From Chloroflexota bacterium (GTDB taxonomy: Bacteria; Chloroflexota; Anaerolineae; Aggregatilineales; Phototrophicaceae): a stretch of DNA of 36,154 bases. Each line of letters starts with the position of its first letter. The first letter of the stretch is position 1. This document shows positions 19,257 to 27,475 of this stretch, piece after piece. The position numbers and the translations under genes were made by a program. Under the pieces are notes generated by a model that had not been told where the DNA came from, made no database searches, and saw only the letters and a list, made by a program, of their open reading frames with translations. Where the stretch lies: the NCBI GenBank assembly GCA_011523705.1, contig WTGC01000097.1, positions 1 to 36,154 on the forward strand. Reading direction: 5' to 3'.

Positions 19257-19286
19257 TTGAGAGTCACGACCCCCATGCTCTAGGAT
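19257..19286 (+). promoter_or_regulatory. Leaderless promoter of the packaging and structural operon
   Basis: TTGAGA (19257-19262), an 18-bp spacer and TAGGAT (19281-19286) form a good sigma-70-type promoter. Only 7 nt separate the -10 box from ATG 19294, so transcription should start at or next to the start codon. No Shine-Dalgarno sequence is present. Leaderless mRNAs are common in Actinobacteria. Confidence 0.7.
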
Positions 19287-19293
19287 TGATCCC

Positions 19294-19854
19294 ATGACCT
19301 CCCTGGGCGGCCTGCTGGCTGCAGTCCCGAGCTGCCCCATCTGCGAGGTGACCGGTGAAGTGGTGAAGGCCCATCCCGAGGGAGCCGAGAAGTTCGCGCA
19401 GCGGCACAAGCGGAGCTCCGAAGGGGGCGACCTCTGCATCGGTGCCCTGGTGCTCAAGAGGCTGGCCAGGCAGACCCCAGAGCGTCGTGACCTTCAAGAG
19501 GCCCTGGCCAAAGCCCTCAGCTCAGGGGGTGGGGTCTCCATGACCCCAGCAGTGGCCGGGATCGTGGGGGGTGCGGCCAGGATGAGGGGCGCCATCAGGG
19601 CTGAGGTCCCCGACATTGAGGGCCGATGCGAGGGGCTGCTGGGAGTCATGGAGGATGTGGAGCAGCTTGCAGTGGGGCTCAGTGGCGAGGGCGGTGGAGT
19701 GGTCCCTGCAGCTCACATGACGAACTACCGCCAGGCAGCCACTGAGCTGACGAAGCTGTTTGAGGCACGGCGTGGGGAGATGAGGGAGAAGACTGCAGCC
19801 GAGCGGGTGGTGGAGCAGATGAGGGAGGCAGGCAGGGGGGTGGTCTTCGAGTGA
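19294..19854 (+). CDS. Putative terminase small subunit
   Basis: The 186-residue product sits directly in front of the large terminase and shares an overlap with it (GTGA at 19851), the usual place for TerS. The N terminus has a CPICEVTG pair and HPEGAEKFAQRHKRS. LVLKRLARQTPERRDLQEAL is a helical region, and the C terminus (NYRQAATELTKLFEARRGEM) is helical and charged, as in TerS oligomerisation domains. The Cys pair plus His (CPIC...H) may bind zinc, which is unusual for TerS. It has a leaderless start behind a clear promoter. Sequence alone does not prove the role; position is the main argument. Confidence 0.6.
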   Translation: MTSLGGLLAAVPSCPICEVTGEVVKAHPEGAEKFAQRHKRSSEGGDLCIGALVLKRLARQTPERRDLQEALAKALSSGGGVSMTPAVAGIVGGAARMRGAIRAEVPDIEGRCEGLLGVMEDVEQLAVGLSGEGGGVVPAAHMTNYRQAATELTKLFEARRGEMREKTAAERVVEQMREAGRGVVFE

Positions 19855-21431
19855 GCAGCCCCTTCCAGCGGTTTGAGACACCCGACCTGGAGAACAGGAA
19901 GAAGTGCCCCGACTGGCTCAAGGAGATATACGACACCTGCCCTCCGATGTGGGGGCCTCACCCCACGCCCGGGGCACTGAGCCTGCTGCCCATCTACGAG
20001 GACACGGCCATCCTCTACGGCCGGCCTCTGAGGCGGTGGCAGAAGCTGGCTGCGCTGGTGGGGACCGAGCTGATGCCAGACGGCCGGCCCAGATGGAGAC
20101 ACTTCTTCGTCACCCTGCCCAGGCAGGGGGGCAAGTCCTGGCTGGAGTTCGTGGGCATCACCGTGGACATGGTGATGCTGAGGGCTGCCACTCACGGGAT
20201 GTTCGTGGGCCAGTCAGGGTCGGCAGGGGTCCAGGCCATCTTCCAGAAATGGGTCCCCAAGGTGAAGCACACCGCGCTCTGGGAGATGCTGCAGTTCCGG
20301 GACTCCAAAGACAAGGCCAACCCCTGGCTGAAGTCGGAGCTGACTGGGGTGACCATGGACCTCCACACTGGCAGCGAGAAGTCGGGTCATGGCCACACCC
20401 TCTACAGGGTCCATGCCGATGAGGTCTGGAGCTACCCGCCCCTGGTCTTCGAGGACAGCATTCGCCAGGCCATCAGGGCTGTGCTCATGGCGCAGATCAT
20501 GTATTACTCCACGGTCGGCAAGCCCGACCAGCCCAGCGACCTGCTGGACGGCATGATCCTGGCCAATCGTGTGGCAGCAGCAACACGGTGGGAGGGGATG
20601 AGGAGGGCAGGCCTGGAGTGGTCGGGTCCCAAGGAGCTGGACCCTGGGGACGAGGAGGGCTGGATTGCAGCCACTCCATTCCTGGACGAGATCAGCGACG
20701 AGGGCGAGGGGGTCACCCTTGAGTCGCTGAGGGAGGACTATGACTCCGACCAGACCGAGGACAAGATCGTGTGGCGCAGGGCTGGCCTCAACCAGATTGG
20801 GGAGGGGACAGTCCTGCTGGCCATCTCCCTCCATGCTTATGACGCCCTGGTGGCCAAGCCGGCAGAGGCACCCCGGCCAGTCAAGCCGGTGGTGCTGGGG
20901 ATCGACTCCCCACCTGAGGGTGGCTTCACGACCATGACTGCCTGTGATGGGGCAGGCTGGCTGACGGTGGTGGCCCATGAGAGGGGCAACCACTGGGTGG
21001 TGGACAGGCTGAAGGAGGACTGGGATTCAGACGCCGGGCTGAAGCCCAGGCTGCTGGTGCTCAAGGGGACGGGCTCCCTGACCACAGTGGCAGGGGACCT
21101 GGAGGCTGCAGGCTTCACTGTCAGGCGGCTGTCATCTGCTGAGGAGTCCGCAGCCTGCATCGCCCTGAGGGACAGCGTGCATGGGGATGACACTGAGGAC
21201 GGGGAGCTGCCTCCCCCGGTGAGGTTCGTGGAGAACGAGGCCATGCGCATGGCGGTCAGGAGTGCCAAGGGCCCGACTCCAGGCCAGCCTTGGAAGTTCG
21301 TGAGGACTGCTCCCGACCAGAATGTGAGCCCCCTCTATTCAGGGGCCTTCGCCTTGGCCGGTTTGCAGGAGCTGGCTGCCAGGCCTGGGAGGGAAGCCGT
21401 GCTGTATCGCGGGGGCAGGAGAGTTGCTTGA
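19851..21431 (+). CDS. Terminase large subunit
   Basis: The 526-residue protein has the two terminase domains. The packaging ATPase has RRWQKLAALVG (adenine-binding Q region), Walker A VTLPRQGGKSW (core 89-96) and Walker B HADEVWS (Asp190-Glu191). The C-terminal RNase H-like nuclease begins with VVLGIDSPPEGG, which supplies the first catalytic Asp; later LLVLKGTG and acidic segments (DDTEDGE) follow. It cuts concatemers and drives DNA through the portal. The start is GTG 19851, overlapping the small gene upstream. Downstream, an extra promoter and a 59-residue gene separate it from the portal, which is not the usual direct order. Confidence 0.93.
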   Translation: MSSPFQRFETPDLENRKKCPDWLKEIYDTCPPMWGPHPTPGALSLLPIYEDTAILYGRPLRRWQKLAALVGTELMPDGRPRWRHFFVTLPRQGGKSWLEFVGITVDMVMLRAATHGMFVGQSGSAGVQAIFQKWVPKVKHTALWEMLQFRDSKDKANPWLKSELTGVTMDLHTGSEKSGHGHTLYRVHADEVWSYPPLVFEDSIRQAIRAVLMAQIMYYSTVGKPDQPSDLLDGMILANRVAAATRWEGMRRAGLEWSGPKELDPGDEEGWIAATPFLDEISDEGEGVTLESLREDYDSDQTEDKIVWRRAGLNQIGEGTVLLAISLHAYDALVAKPAEAPRPVKPVVLGIDSPPEGGFTTMTACDGAGWLTVVAHERGNHWVVDRLKEDWDSDAGLKPRLLVLKGTGSLTTVAGDLEAAGFTVRRLSSAEESAACIALRDSVHGDDTEDGELPPPVRFVENEAMRMAVRSAKGPTPGQPWKFVRTAPDQNVSPLYSGAFALAGLQELAARPGREAVLYRGGRRVA

Positions 21432-21436
21432 TGGTG

Positions 21437-21495
21437 TTGCATCATCGTGAAGTAGTGCCATGCTCGTCTGCATGGCAGCCAATGGAGGAGGAGCC
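21437..21495 (+). promoter_or_regulatory. Promoter and leader, copy 2 of the duplicated module
   Basis: TTGCATCATCGTGA (21437-21450) repeats 2072-2085 exactly. The -10 is CATGCT (21459-21464) with a TGC extension and a 16-bp spacer, weaker than copy 1. The 29 bp at 21471-21499, including the GGAGGAGGAG RBS and the ATG, equal 2103-2131. The first genic bases after the ATG then diverge. Confidence 0.7.
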
Positions 21496-21675
21496 ATGGA
21501 GGTAGGAGAGGCAGAGGTCACCGCCATGAGGGAGGCGGGGATCAAGTTCTGGACCAATGGTCGGGACTGCTGGGCTGAGGATGCCCCGGTGGTCATCGCC
21601 AAGGTGTTTGGCTACGACAGGACTTGGCAAGACCTGCACGAGGCCACTTGGGAAATGGTGGAGCTGGCCTGCTAG
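21496..21675 (+). CDS. Hypothetical 59-residue protein from an isolated transcription unit
   Basis: ATG 21496 has the strong GGAGGAGGAG site and its own promoter, and a terminator hairpin begins 12 bp after the stop. The 59-residue product (MEVGEAEVTAMREAGIKF, then FGYDRTWQDLHEATWEMVEL) is acidic and helical. I recognise no family and see no resemblance to the 57-residue protein that uses the same leader at 2128. It sits as an independent cassette between terminase and portal, which suggests insertion into the structural operon and timing different from its neighbours. Confidence 0.75.
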   Translation: MEVGEAEVTAMREAGIKFWTNGRDCWAEDAPVVIAKVFGYDRTWQDLHEATWEMVELAC

Positions 21676-21686
21676 TTCTTGCCAGC

Positions 21687-21714
21687 AGGGCCCCCGGCTC
21701 AGGCCAGGGGTCCT
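21687..21714 (+). terminator. Intrinsic terminator before the portal gene
   Basis: AGGGCCCC (21687-21694) pairs with GGGGTCCT (21707-21714), 8 bp with one G-T pair and a 12-nt loop. TCTGCGTCTG follows. It closes the 59-residue cassette. Confidence 0.65.
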
Positions 21715-21736
21715 TCTGCGTCTGGGCTCACCTGGC

Positions 21737-21742
21737 TATCCT
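21737..21742 (+). promoter_or_regulatory. Putative -10 box TATCCT of a leaderless portal promoter
   Basis: TATCCT lies 8 nt before ATG 21751. No Shine-Dalgarno sequence exists in CTCCCCAGCA. A terminator ends 23 bp upstream, so the portal operon needs a promoter here. The best -35 (TTCTGC, 17-bp spacer) is weak. Confidence 0.5.
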
Positions 21743-21750
21743 CCCCAGCA

Positions 21751-23127
21751 ATGGGCATCCTGGGCCGGCGCGCACAGCGGCAGAACCTCGGTCAGCCCGA
21801 GGAGGCGTCAGCCCTCAAGCGGGGCGAGCCGGTGAACCTCGGCGAGTCTGAGAGAGGGTCAGGCTTCAGGCAGGGCAGGAGACTGAGGGGGGAGCGGTCC
21901 TTCACCAGCAATGACATGACAATGGTGTCCAACGCTGGTGAGCTGGTGGACGAGGCCCTGGCCAGCAAGCTGCCAGCCTGGGCCGGGCGCACAAACCTCA
22001 TCGTCAGACAGTGCCTGAAGATACCCCTCTATGCCCGAGACGACATCAGCCTTGAGAGGATTGACCCCCAGCCCAGATGGCTGATGGCCAGGCCGGCCCT
22101 GGACATGAGCAGCAGAGCCTGGAAGTTCAGGATGTATTACGGCCTGGTCACCAGGGGCTGGTGTGCCTTTGAGGTCAAGAGCCTGGGCAGCAACGGCCTC
22201 CCTGACAGAGTGCTGCCGCTGCCTCCCAGGTTCTGCACGCTGTGGCCGGACGGCGACAGGGTGCAGGTCCAGTTCAATCCCTATGGCGTGGGCAGCGCAG
22301 CCGGGAGCCAGCGATTCAATGAGTGGCGTGGCATGGGGGATGCCTTCAAGCCTGGGGCATCAGCCTGGATCATGCGACTGTCAGACGACGGCTCCCTGGG
22401 TGGGATCAACCCCATTGAGGAAGCCATAGAGGCCATTGGCCTGGGCCTGGCAGCCCAGGTGTCAGCCGGTGGGGAGTTCGCATCGGGCGGCCTGGGCAGG
22501 GGCATCCTCAGCTTCCCGGGTCTGGCTGAGGACTCTGTGGAGAAGCTGAGTGACGAGTACGGCGACAAGAGGTCCGACCCTGAAGACCGCCACTCCATCG
22601 ACGTGGTGAATGTCGATGGCAAGTGGATCAGGATGGACGGCACCCTGGGGGAGATGCAGAACCTGAAAGCCCGCAAGATGCAGGTGTCTGAGGTCGCCCG
22701 TTTCGACTCCATCCCCCCGGGTCTGCTGGGCCAGGACATGACCACCTGGGGCTCTGGTGTGGCAGCCATGCGCAACATCCTCAACACAGCAGTGACAGGC
22801 TTCTTCCTGGATTGTGCCGCTGAGGAGCTGACCATGCTGGTGTCTGAGGGCATCGAGGTCTATGCCGACAGGCGCAAGATGCTCAGGGGCTCAGAGCGTG
22901 AGGAGTGGGACATGCTGGGCAAGGGCATCAAGGCCAGGCTCATCACCCCGAATGAAGGCCGCCGGGAGGTTGGCTATCCCGAGGTGGAGGGCGGCGACAA
23001 GCTGATCGCAGGCAAGGGCGAGAAGGGGGACCGGGGGGACGGCACTGATGCCAGGATTCCCAGGGAGGACCCTGGCGATAACGATCCGCCGGACGATGAC
23101 GATCCGCCGGACGAGGACGAGGACTAG
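21751..23127 (+). CDS. Portal protein
   Basis: The 458-residue protein follows the terminase, as portals do. HK97-type features include an N-terminal arm, the WLMARPALDMSSRAW region, YYGLVTRGWCAFEV (the Y/W-rich wing strand), PLPPRFCTLWPDG, then IKARLI-type C-terminal helices after FDSIPPGLLGQDMTTWGSG, which matches the F.iPp..lG....s.. portal motif. The C terminus is a low-complexity acidic tail (DDDDPPDEDED). The portal forms the dodecameric ring through which DNA enters the head. ATG 21751 is the first Met after the terminator; upstream in-frame starts lie in the hairpin. Translation is probably leaderless. Confidence 0.88.
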   Translation: MGILGRRAQRQNLGQPEEASALKRGEPVNLGESERGSGFRQGRRLRGERSFTSNDMTMVSNAGELVDEALASKLPAWAGRTNLIVRQCLKIPLYARDDISLERIDPQPRWLMARPALDMSSRAWKFRMYYGLVTRGWCAFEVKSLGSNGLPDRVLPLPPRFCTLWPDGDRVQVQFNPYGVGSAAGSQRFNEWRGMGDAFKPGASAWIMRLSDDGSLGGINPIEEAIEAIGLGLAAQVSAGGEFASGGLGRGILSFPGLAEDSVEKLSDEYGDKRSDPEDRHSIDVVNVDGKWIRMDGTLGEMQNLKARKMQVSEVARFDSIPPGLLGQDMTTWGSGVAAMRNILNTAVTGFFLDCAAEELTMLVSEGIEVYADRRKMLRGSEREEWDMLGKGIKARLITPNEGRREVGYPEVEGGDKLIAGKGEKGDRGDGTDARIPREDPGDNDPPDDDDPPDEDED

Positions 23128-23142
23128 TTAGAGTGCAGACCC

Positions 23143-23844
23143 ATGGCAGGTGAGTCCATCCCGGGCGTGGCCCTTCCCTTCAATGTGCCAGTGCCCCGCT
23201 GGTCCTATGACCTCCAGTTCGCCCCTGGCTCCTTTGACCAGTTCCTTGAGGAGGCCAGGGAGTACGGCCGCGACGTGGTGTTCACGGCTGACCACTACAT
23301 GGGCAAGGCTGCTGATGTCATTGCCAGGGAGGGCAATGACACCCTGATTTTTGAGGCCGACGATGAGGCTCTGAGATTCCTTGCCTCTTTGCCTGAGAGC
23401 ATGGAGAAGTGGACCACAGCTCAGAAGGACGCATGGCTGGCCTACGAGCAGCGGCTCATGCTGTCGGTCAGTGTGGGGGCAGTCATCTTCGACTACGAGG
23501 TCAAGAATGCTGACGAGGATGAGGGGATGGAGCGTGAGCTGCTGACTGTCACCCGAGGCGGCATGGTGGAGCTGTCCAGAGTTCCCAGGCCAGCCTTCAC
23601 CGAAGCCATCATGACCTTTGGCGAAGAGATTGCTGGAGTCACCAAGACGACCACCTGCAGGGTGGTCCTGCTTGAGCGCAGGGAGGGCGAGCTGGTGGAG
23701 TTCTCCTATGAGCCCCTCCCAGCACCTGAGCCTCCCCCAGTGATTGCCCCCATGAGTCAGTCCCCTGCGGATATAGTCCCGAACCATCGGAGGATCGACC
23801 GAGCCCTCCGAGCAAACCGAGAGGTCATCCCAAATGTCCAGTGA
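23143..23844 (+). CDS. Prohead maturation protease (HK97-like serine protease)
   Basis: This 233-residue protein lies between portal and capsid, the standard place of the prohead protease. FTADHYMGKAADVI supplies a candidate catalytic His (usual text F..H......LG). MLSVSVGAVIFDY supplies the Ser (usual S.GF), and MVELSRVPRPAFTEA matches the L.EVS.V..PA...A block that closes the fold. The last 50 residues are Pro-rich and may be trimmed. It would cut the capsid protein's delta region. No Shine-Dalgarno sequence precedes ATG 23143; TAGAGT lies 8 nt upstream. The end overlaps the capsid start by 11 bp. Confidence 0.75.
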   Translation: MAGESIPGVALPFNVPVPRWSYDLQFAPGSFDQFLEEAREYGRDVVFTADHYMGKAADVIAREGNDTLIFEADDEALRFLASLPESMEKWTTAQKDAWLAYEQRLMLSVSVGAVIFDYEVKNADEDEGMERELLTVTRGGMVELSRVPRPAFTEAIMTFGEEIAGVTKTTTCRVVLLERREGELVEFSYEPLPAPEPPPVIAPMSQSPADIVPNHRRIDRALRANREVIPNVQ

Positions 23845-25405
23845 AGCGGTAGCCACATTCCAGGCCCTGAACCAGGCAGCCATGGATGCGAACGCCCAGG
23901 CGTGCGCGGTCCTGGATGCCAAGGAGGACTTGAGCAAGCCCCTGGAGGGGGCTGAGCGGCAGTCCTATGAGGAGCACAACGACCGGGCTCTCCAGCTCAT
24001 GCAGGAGCGCGAGACCGCCAGGCAGCGAGTCGAGGCCGAGAAGGCCAGGGAAGCCGCCGAGGCCGAGTTCGCCAATCAGCCCAGGGGGGATGACCCCCCC
24101 AGCAGTGGGGCCACCCTGTCAGACCTCATGAAGTCCTTTGGCAAGCATGACAAGGGCTTCATCGACCTGGCCGATGTGGCAGTTCGCTCTGAGAAGGTTG
24201 GCCAGATGTCAGTGAACCGGTTCGCTGCGGTCCCTGCCGACTTCGGCTCTGAGGGCCGCTACGACGAGGACCTGGGCGAGGGCCATGACATCAAGCTGCT
24301 GGGCGGTGTCAACACCGGCGGCCGGGTCATGCTCCACCAGGAGGGCGGGCGTAAGCACCGCACCGAGGAGCTGAACCTGGACACCAGCACTACTGGGGTC
24401 GGTGCCAGCTTTGAGACCCATGTGGCGCCGCTCATGGCCCTGATGTTCGAGGGGGCTCCCCTGGCCCGCCTCGGGACTCCCATGCCCTTCCCTGACCTCA
24501 ACAAGGCAACCTTCAGTGTCCGCACGAAGCTGCCCTCTCTGGTTGGGAACGACGTGTCAAAGTTCGACGGCGTGGGGGGCACCGATGGTGCCAACACGAA
24601 TGCAAACTCCATCATGCAGGCCATCTCCGCCGGCAACGGCCTGGCTGCCCTGGGCGAGGGCAAGGAGATTCCCGAGGCTCGGCAGACCTTCCGGGAGGTC
24701 GAGCTGGAATACAGCAAGTGGGGCTCCATCCTCCCCCTCACATGGGAGGTCACCCAGAGGGTGTCCGGCTGGAACGTTGAGACCGTTCTGGCCAACGACA
24801 TCGAGGCCCTGGGCGACATTGCAGTCGGCCACCTGTTGATGCTGGGCACTGGCAGCGGCTCCACTCACACCACCCCCGAGGGCCTGCGCACTGAGCTGAT
24901 AAAGGCGGCCAATGACACCCGCCGGGTCCAGGGCGTGGTTGGCACCCAGTCGGGCTCAGCCCGGACTGGCGACAACCGCTTCGAGCCGTTCTGGTGGAAC
25001 CTCCAGGAGATGCAGCACAAGGGCCTGGTGTCCAGCTATGCCCGGTCAAGCCGGGCGGTCTACCTGGCCAACTGGGCCTCCTGCGGCTCCATCATGCGCT
25101 GCCGCGATGACGACAACAACCCAGTCTTCATCGCCGATCCGACGGGCATGGTCCCGGGCCATGTGTTCGGCAAGCCGGTGGTCCCAGATGACTCCCTGCC
25201 CGACCTGGGCAATGCAGTCAAGGGTCCCATCCTGTTCGGCGACATGGCTGGCTATGTCTTCTCCCCACGGGGGGCTGCCAGGTTGGACTACTCCTGGGAG
25301 GACGGCTTCCGCTCAGACACCATGAGCTGGCGCTTCATCGTCTGCTTCGATGGCCGCCTTGCCATCCCCGAGGGATTCACGCGCTACGACTGCGCGGACG
25401 TCTGA
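23834..25405 (+). CDS. Major capsid protein (HK97 fold) with N-terminal delta/scaffold domain
   Basis: The 523-residue protein is the expected capsid subunit. Residues 1-95 form a charged coiled coil (ERETARQRVEAEKAREAAEA), typical of the cleavable delta domain. After a linker, the mature part includes the GGVNTGGRVMLHQEGG loop, MPFPDLNKATFSVRT (N-arm strand), LGEGKEIPEARQTFREVELE (E-loop and P-domain), LTWEVTQR and LLMLGTGSGSTHTTPEGL. VLMGTGTGTEP.GI-type text is diagnostic for the HK97 spine helix and the following loop. The C terminus has FSPRGAARLDYS. A good RBS (GAGAGG) lies inside the protease gene. It is the largest head gene. Confidence 0.9.
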   Translation: MSSEAVATFQALNQAAMDANAQACAVLDAKEDLSKPLEGAERQSYEEHNDRALQLMQERETARQRVEAEKAREAAEAEFANQPRGDDPPSSGATLSDLMKSFGKHDKGFIDLADVAVRSEKVGQMSVNRFAAVPADFGSEGRYDEDLGEGHDIKLLGGVNTGGRVMLHQEGGRKHRTEELNLDTSTTGVGASFETHVAPLMALMFEGAPLARLGTPMPFPDLNKATFSVRTKLPSLVGNDVSKFDGVGGTDGANTNANSIMQAISAGNGLAALGEGKEIPEARQTFREVELEYSKWGSILPLTWEVTQRVSGWNVETVLANDIEALGDIAVGHLLMLGTGSGSTHTTPEGLRTELIKAANDTRRVQGVVGTQSGSARTGDNRFEPFWWNLQEMQHKGLVSSYARSSRAVYLANWASCGSIMRCRDDDNNPVFIADPTGMVPGHVFGKPVVPDDSLPDLGNAVKGPILFGDMAGYVFSPRGAARLDYSWEDGFRSDTMSWRFIVCFDGRLAIPEGFTRYDCADV

Positions 25406-25435
25406 TCCGACAGGACTTCATAGGGAGGACATGAC

Positions 25436-25786
25436 ATGGCCAAGCAGGCAACCCACCGCATCCTGAATGACCGAAGGTTTGTCAGGGAGGAGCACCGCGG
25501 AGCCCGGATCATCCCGGGCGACGCCACCACATACCCTGAGGGCCTCGGCCAGGGCTATGTGGACTTCCTGACAGTCCAGGGCTTCATTGTCCCGATCATC
25601 TCCGATGACGAGCGGGAGAGGCGGGAGAGGCAGGCTGCTGAGGAAGCACCTGTGCCCTCCAATGCTGACCGCGTGGTGGCTGACCTCCGGCGACTGCTGA
25701 CGGCAGCCGGTGTGGACTTCGACAGCAAGGCTCGCAAGGCTGACCTTGTGGTGCTGGCCGATGAACACGGCCTCGGGGGCGAGTAG
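25436..25786 (+). CDS. Small head-associated protein with possible HeH/LEM-like C-terminal domain
   Basis: The 116-residue product follows the capsid gene with a strong RBS (GGGAGG) before ATG 25436. The N-terminal half (DRRFVREEHRGARIIPGDA then YVDFLTVQGFIV) is not from a family I know. A charged linker (DDERERRERQAAEE) precedes a C-terminal helix-extension-helix: VVADLRRLLTAAGVDFDSKA then RKADLVVLADEHG. This resembles the HeH/LEM fold present in many phage head or tail-adjacent proteins. It may be a head decoration or connector accessory. Confidence 0.6.
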   Translation: MAKQATHRILNDRRFVREEHRGARIIPGDATTYPEGLGQGYVDFLTVQGFIVPIISDDERERRERQAAEEAPVPSNADRVVADLRRLLTAAGVDFDSKARKADLVVLADEHGLGGE

Positions 25787-25798
25787 CCCTCTGGGCTG

Positions 25799-26362
25799 AT
25801 GCCTCCCAGGTACACCACCACGCAGGCCGTTGCTGACGACAGGAACATTGTCCTCAGCGGGAAGAACGCCCAGGACCTGACCCAGTGGATCGAGGCCGCT
25901 GAGACAGAGATTGACCGGCACTGCCATCGCCGGTTCAGCCCAGGCCCCACCGAGGCCAGGGCCTTCCCTGTCCGCAGGGCCAGAGATGTCCTCTGGCTCC
26001 CTGACATGGGGGCAGTCCCCACACTGGTCGAGATGCGTGATGGGCTGGACTGCCCCTGGCACACAGTGACCGACTGGGAGGCTCAGGAGCCCCAGGAGGA
26101 AGACTGGCCCTATGAGGCCTTGGTGAGGCCCAGAGGCTGGCAGCCACCCTCCAGGTCCCAGCGGCGCATCGCCACAGTCAGAGTGACCGTCAGGTGGGAC
26201 TGGCCAGGGCAATGCCCTGAGGATGTCAGTGGGGCCTCGCGCATCCTGAGCCACAGACTCAGCAGGCGGTACGCCGATCCCATCATGGCAGCCGGGGGTC
26301 TTCTGGGCGATCCTGATGTGAAGCGCATTCTCATCCCCTACGTCAAGGTGAGGCTGCGGTGA
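25799..26362 (+). CDS. Head-tail connector protein (gp6-like adaptor)
   Basis: The 187-residue protein has an N-terminal helical pair (TTTQAVADDRN... DLTQWIEAAETEIDRHCHRRF), in which the A...EID..C.R.F sequence is characteristic of phage head-tail connector adaptors of the HK97 gp6 type. A beta-rich centre (VLWLPDMGAVPTLVEMRDG), a VRVTVRWDWP strand and a helical C terminus follow. It would bind the portal and extend the channel towards the tail. It is coupled to the next gene through GTGA at 26359. Confidence 0.75.
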   Translation: MPPRYTTTQAVADDRNIVLSGKNAQDLTQWIEAAETEIDRHCHRRFSPGPTEARAFPVRRARDVLWLPDMGAVPTLVEMRDGLDCPWHTVTDWEAQEPQEEDWPYEALVRPRGWQPPSRSQRRIATVRVTVRWDWPGQCPEDVSGASRILSHRLSRRYADPIMAAGGLLGDPDVKRILIPYVKVRLR

Positions 26363-26826
26363 CCATCATTGCGGACCTCATGGTCCTGGCGGCTGCAGTC
26401 CAGCAGGCTCTCAGGGCTGAGGACCAGGACAATGCCCAGGTGACTGTCTTCCGGCCCAGCAAGATGGCAGCCCCTGGGGACTATGCCTGGGTCCAGCCAG
26501 TCAGCACTGATGAGTCCAAATTGGGGCCGAGGGTATTTGCCAGCAGCGGGGAGCTGGCCTTCGAGGTTCGTGTCGAGTTCCATACAGATGACACCCAGGC
26601 TGCAGCGGGTCGTATCACCAAGATGCTGGACCGCTCAAACCCAGACTGCGTCCAGGCCCATCTCTATGGGTGCTCCATTGGCCACAGGGTCAAGATCAGG
26701 GGCTGCTCCTGGGGAGAGCGCACGAATCAGCGGGGAAGCCTGAGTGACGCTGATGAGGTCTATGCAGTGCAAGCCAGAGTGAATGGGGTAGTGTTGCTGA
26801 CCGAAGCAGCAGCGGAGGCAATGTGA
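26359..26826 (+). CDS. Putative head closure or tail terminator protein
   Basis: This 155-residue protein starts at GTG 26359 inside the previous stop. It has an N-terminal helix (LMVLAAAVQQALRAED) and then alternating strands (VTVFRPSKMAAPGDYAWVQP, LAFEVRVEFHTDD, YAVQARVNGVVL), which suits the tail-terminator or neck fold (gpU-like). Its position, after the adaptor and two genes before the tail tube, also fits. No diagnostic motif is visible, so the exact neck role stays open. Confidence 0.55.
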   Translation: MTIIADLMVLAAAVQQALRAEDQDNAQVTVFRPSKMAAPGDYAWVQPVSTDESKLGPRVFASSGELAFEVRVEFHTDDTQAAAGRITKMLDRSNPDCVQAHLYGCSIGHRVKIRGCSWGERTNQRGSLSDADEVYAVQARVNGVVLLTEAAAEAM

Positions 26827-27011
26827 TGGCAGCGGAGCGCAAGAGCGCAGCAGAGCGCAAGAGCACTGCCAAGTTCAAGGTCCTGGTGGACACTCTCGCC
26901 GGGCATGACGAGGGCGATGTCATCTCTGGCCTGACCGCTGCAGAGCGGGACTTCCTCCTGCAGCACAACCTGATTCAGCCGGTCAAGACCGGTGGGAAGG
27001 ATGCCGACTGA
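26826..27011 (+). CDS. Hypothetical 61-residue protein with a tandem AERKS repeat
   Basis: ATG 26826 overlaps the preceding stop by one base; GTG 26823 is an in-frame alternative. The N terminus holds a short duplication (AERKSAAERKSTA), visible in the DNA as repeats of GCGGAGCGCAAGAGC. The rest (FKVLVDTLAGHDEGDVI, LTAAERDFLLQHNLIQPV) resembles the short SH3-like or KOW-like proteins placed next to phage tail-tube genes, whose function is unknown. It is overlapped by the tail-tube ATG. Confidence 0.6.
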   Translation: MAAERKSAAERKSTAKFKVLVDTLAGHDEGDVISGLTAAERDFLLQHNLIQPVKTGGKDAD

Positions 27012-27475
27012 TGGCCGACGGGACTCGCACAGGCATTGATGGCTATGTGGCCATTGGCGCTGTTAAGGCTGCCAAGGCCACCTTCAACGAGATAACCAAC
27101 TGGCTCATCTCGTTCACTCCCCCTGCATCGTCCGACAGCGTGGGCCGAGCCCATGGCATGGGTGATGATGTGGGGATCATGAGCGGCCGCAAGCGGCCCG
27201 AGTGGGGCGAGGGCTCCATGGAGTTCCTGGACTCCCTCTCCAACAACAGCCCCTACAAGCTGCTGAAGTCGCTGGCGGACGGGGGGACCAATCTGGCTCT
27301 GCGGTACCGCGCCGACCCGGGGGCGGTCTCAGCCACCAATCCCGAGTACGTCTATGAGCTGCTGAAGGTGGACGGTCTCAGGGCGCCAAGCCTGGACCGC
27401 CTGGGGGATGGCTCAGCCACCACCCAGTCAGTGACCTTCGCCGTCAAGACCAAGCCCACCGAGGAGACAGAATGA
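27011..27475 (+). CDS. Major tail (tube) protein
   Basis: At 154 residues, its location between neck proteins and the tail chaperones and tape measure is that of the tail tube subunit. The sequence is beta-rich: GIDGYVAIGAVKAAKATFNEI at the start, then WGEGSMEFLDSL, LLKSLADGGTNLALRYRAD and ATTQSVTFAVKT, consistent with the gpV/Hcp-like tube fold. There is no separate Ig-like C-terminal domain. ATG 27011 overlaps the previous stop (TGATG). Confidence 0.7.
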   Translation: MADGTRTGIDGYVAIGAVKAAKATFNEITNWLISFTPPASSDSVGRAHGMGDDVGIMSGRKRPEWGEGSMEFLDSLSNNSPYKLLKSLADGGTNLALRYRADPGAVSATNPEYVYELLKVDGLRAPSLDRLGDGSATTQSVTFAVKTKPTEETE

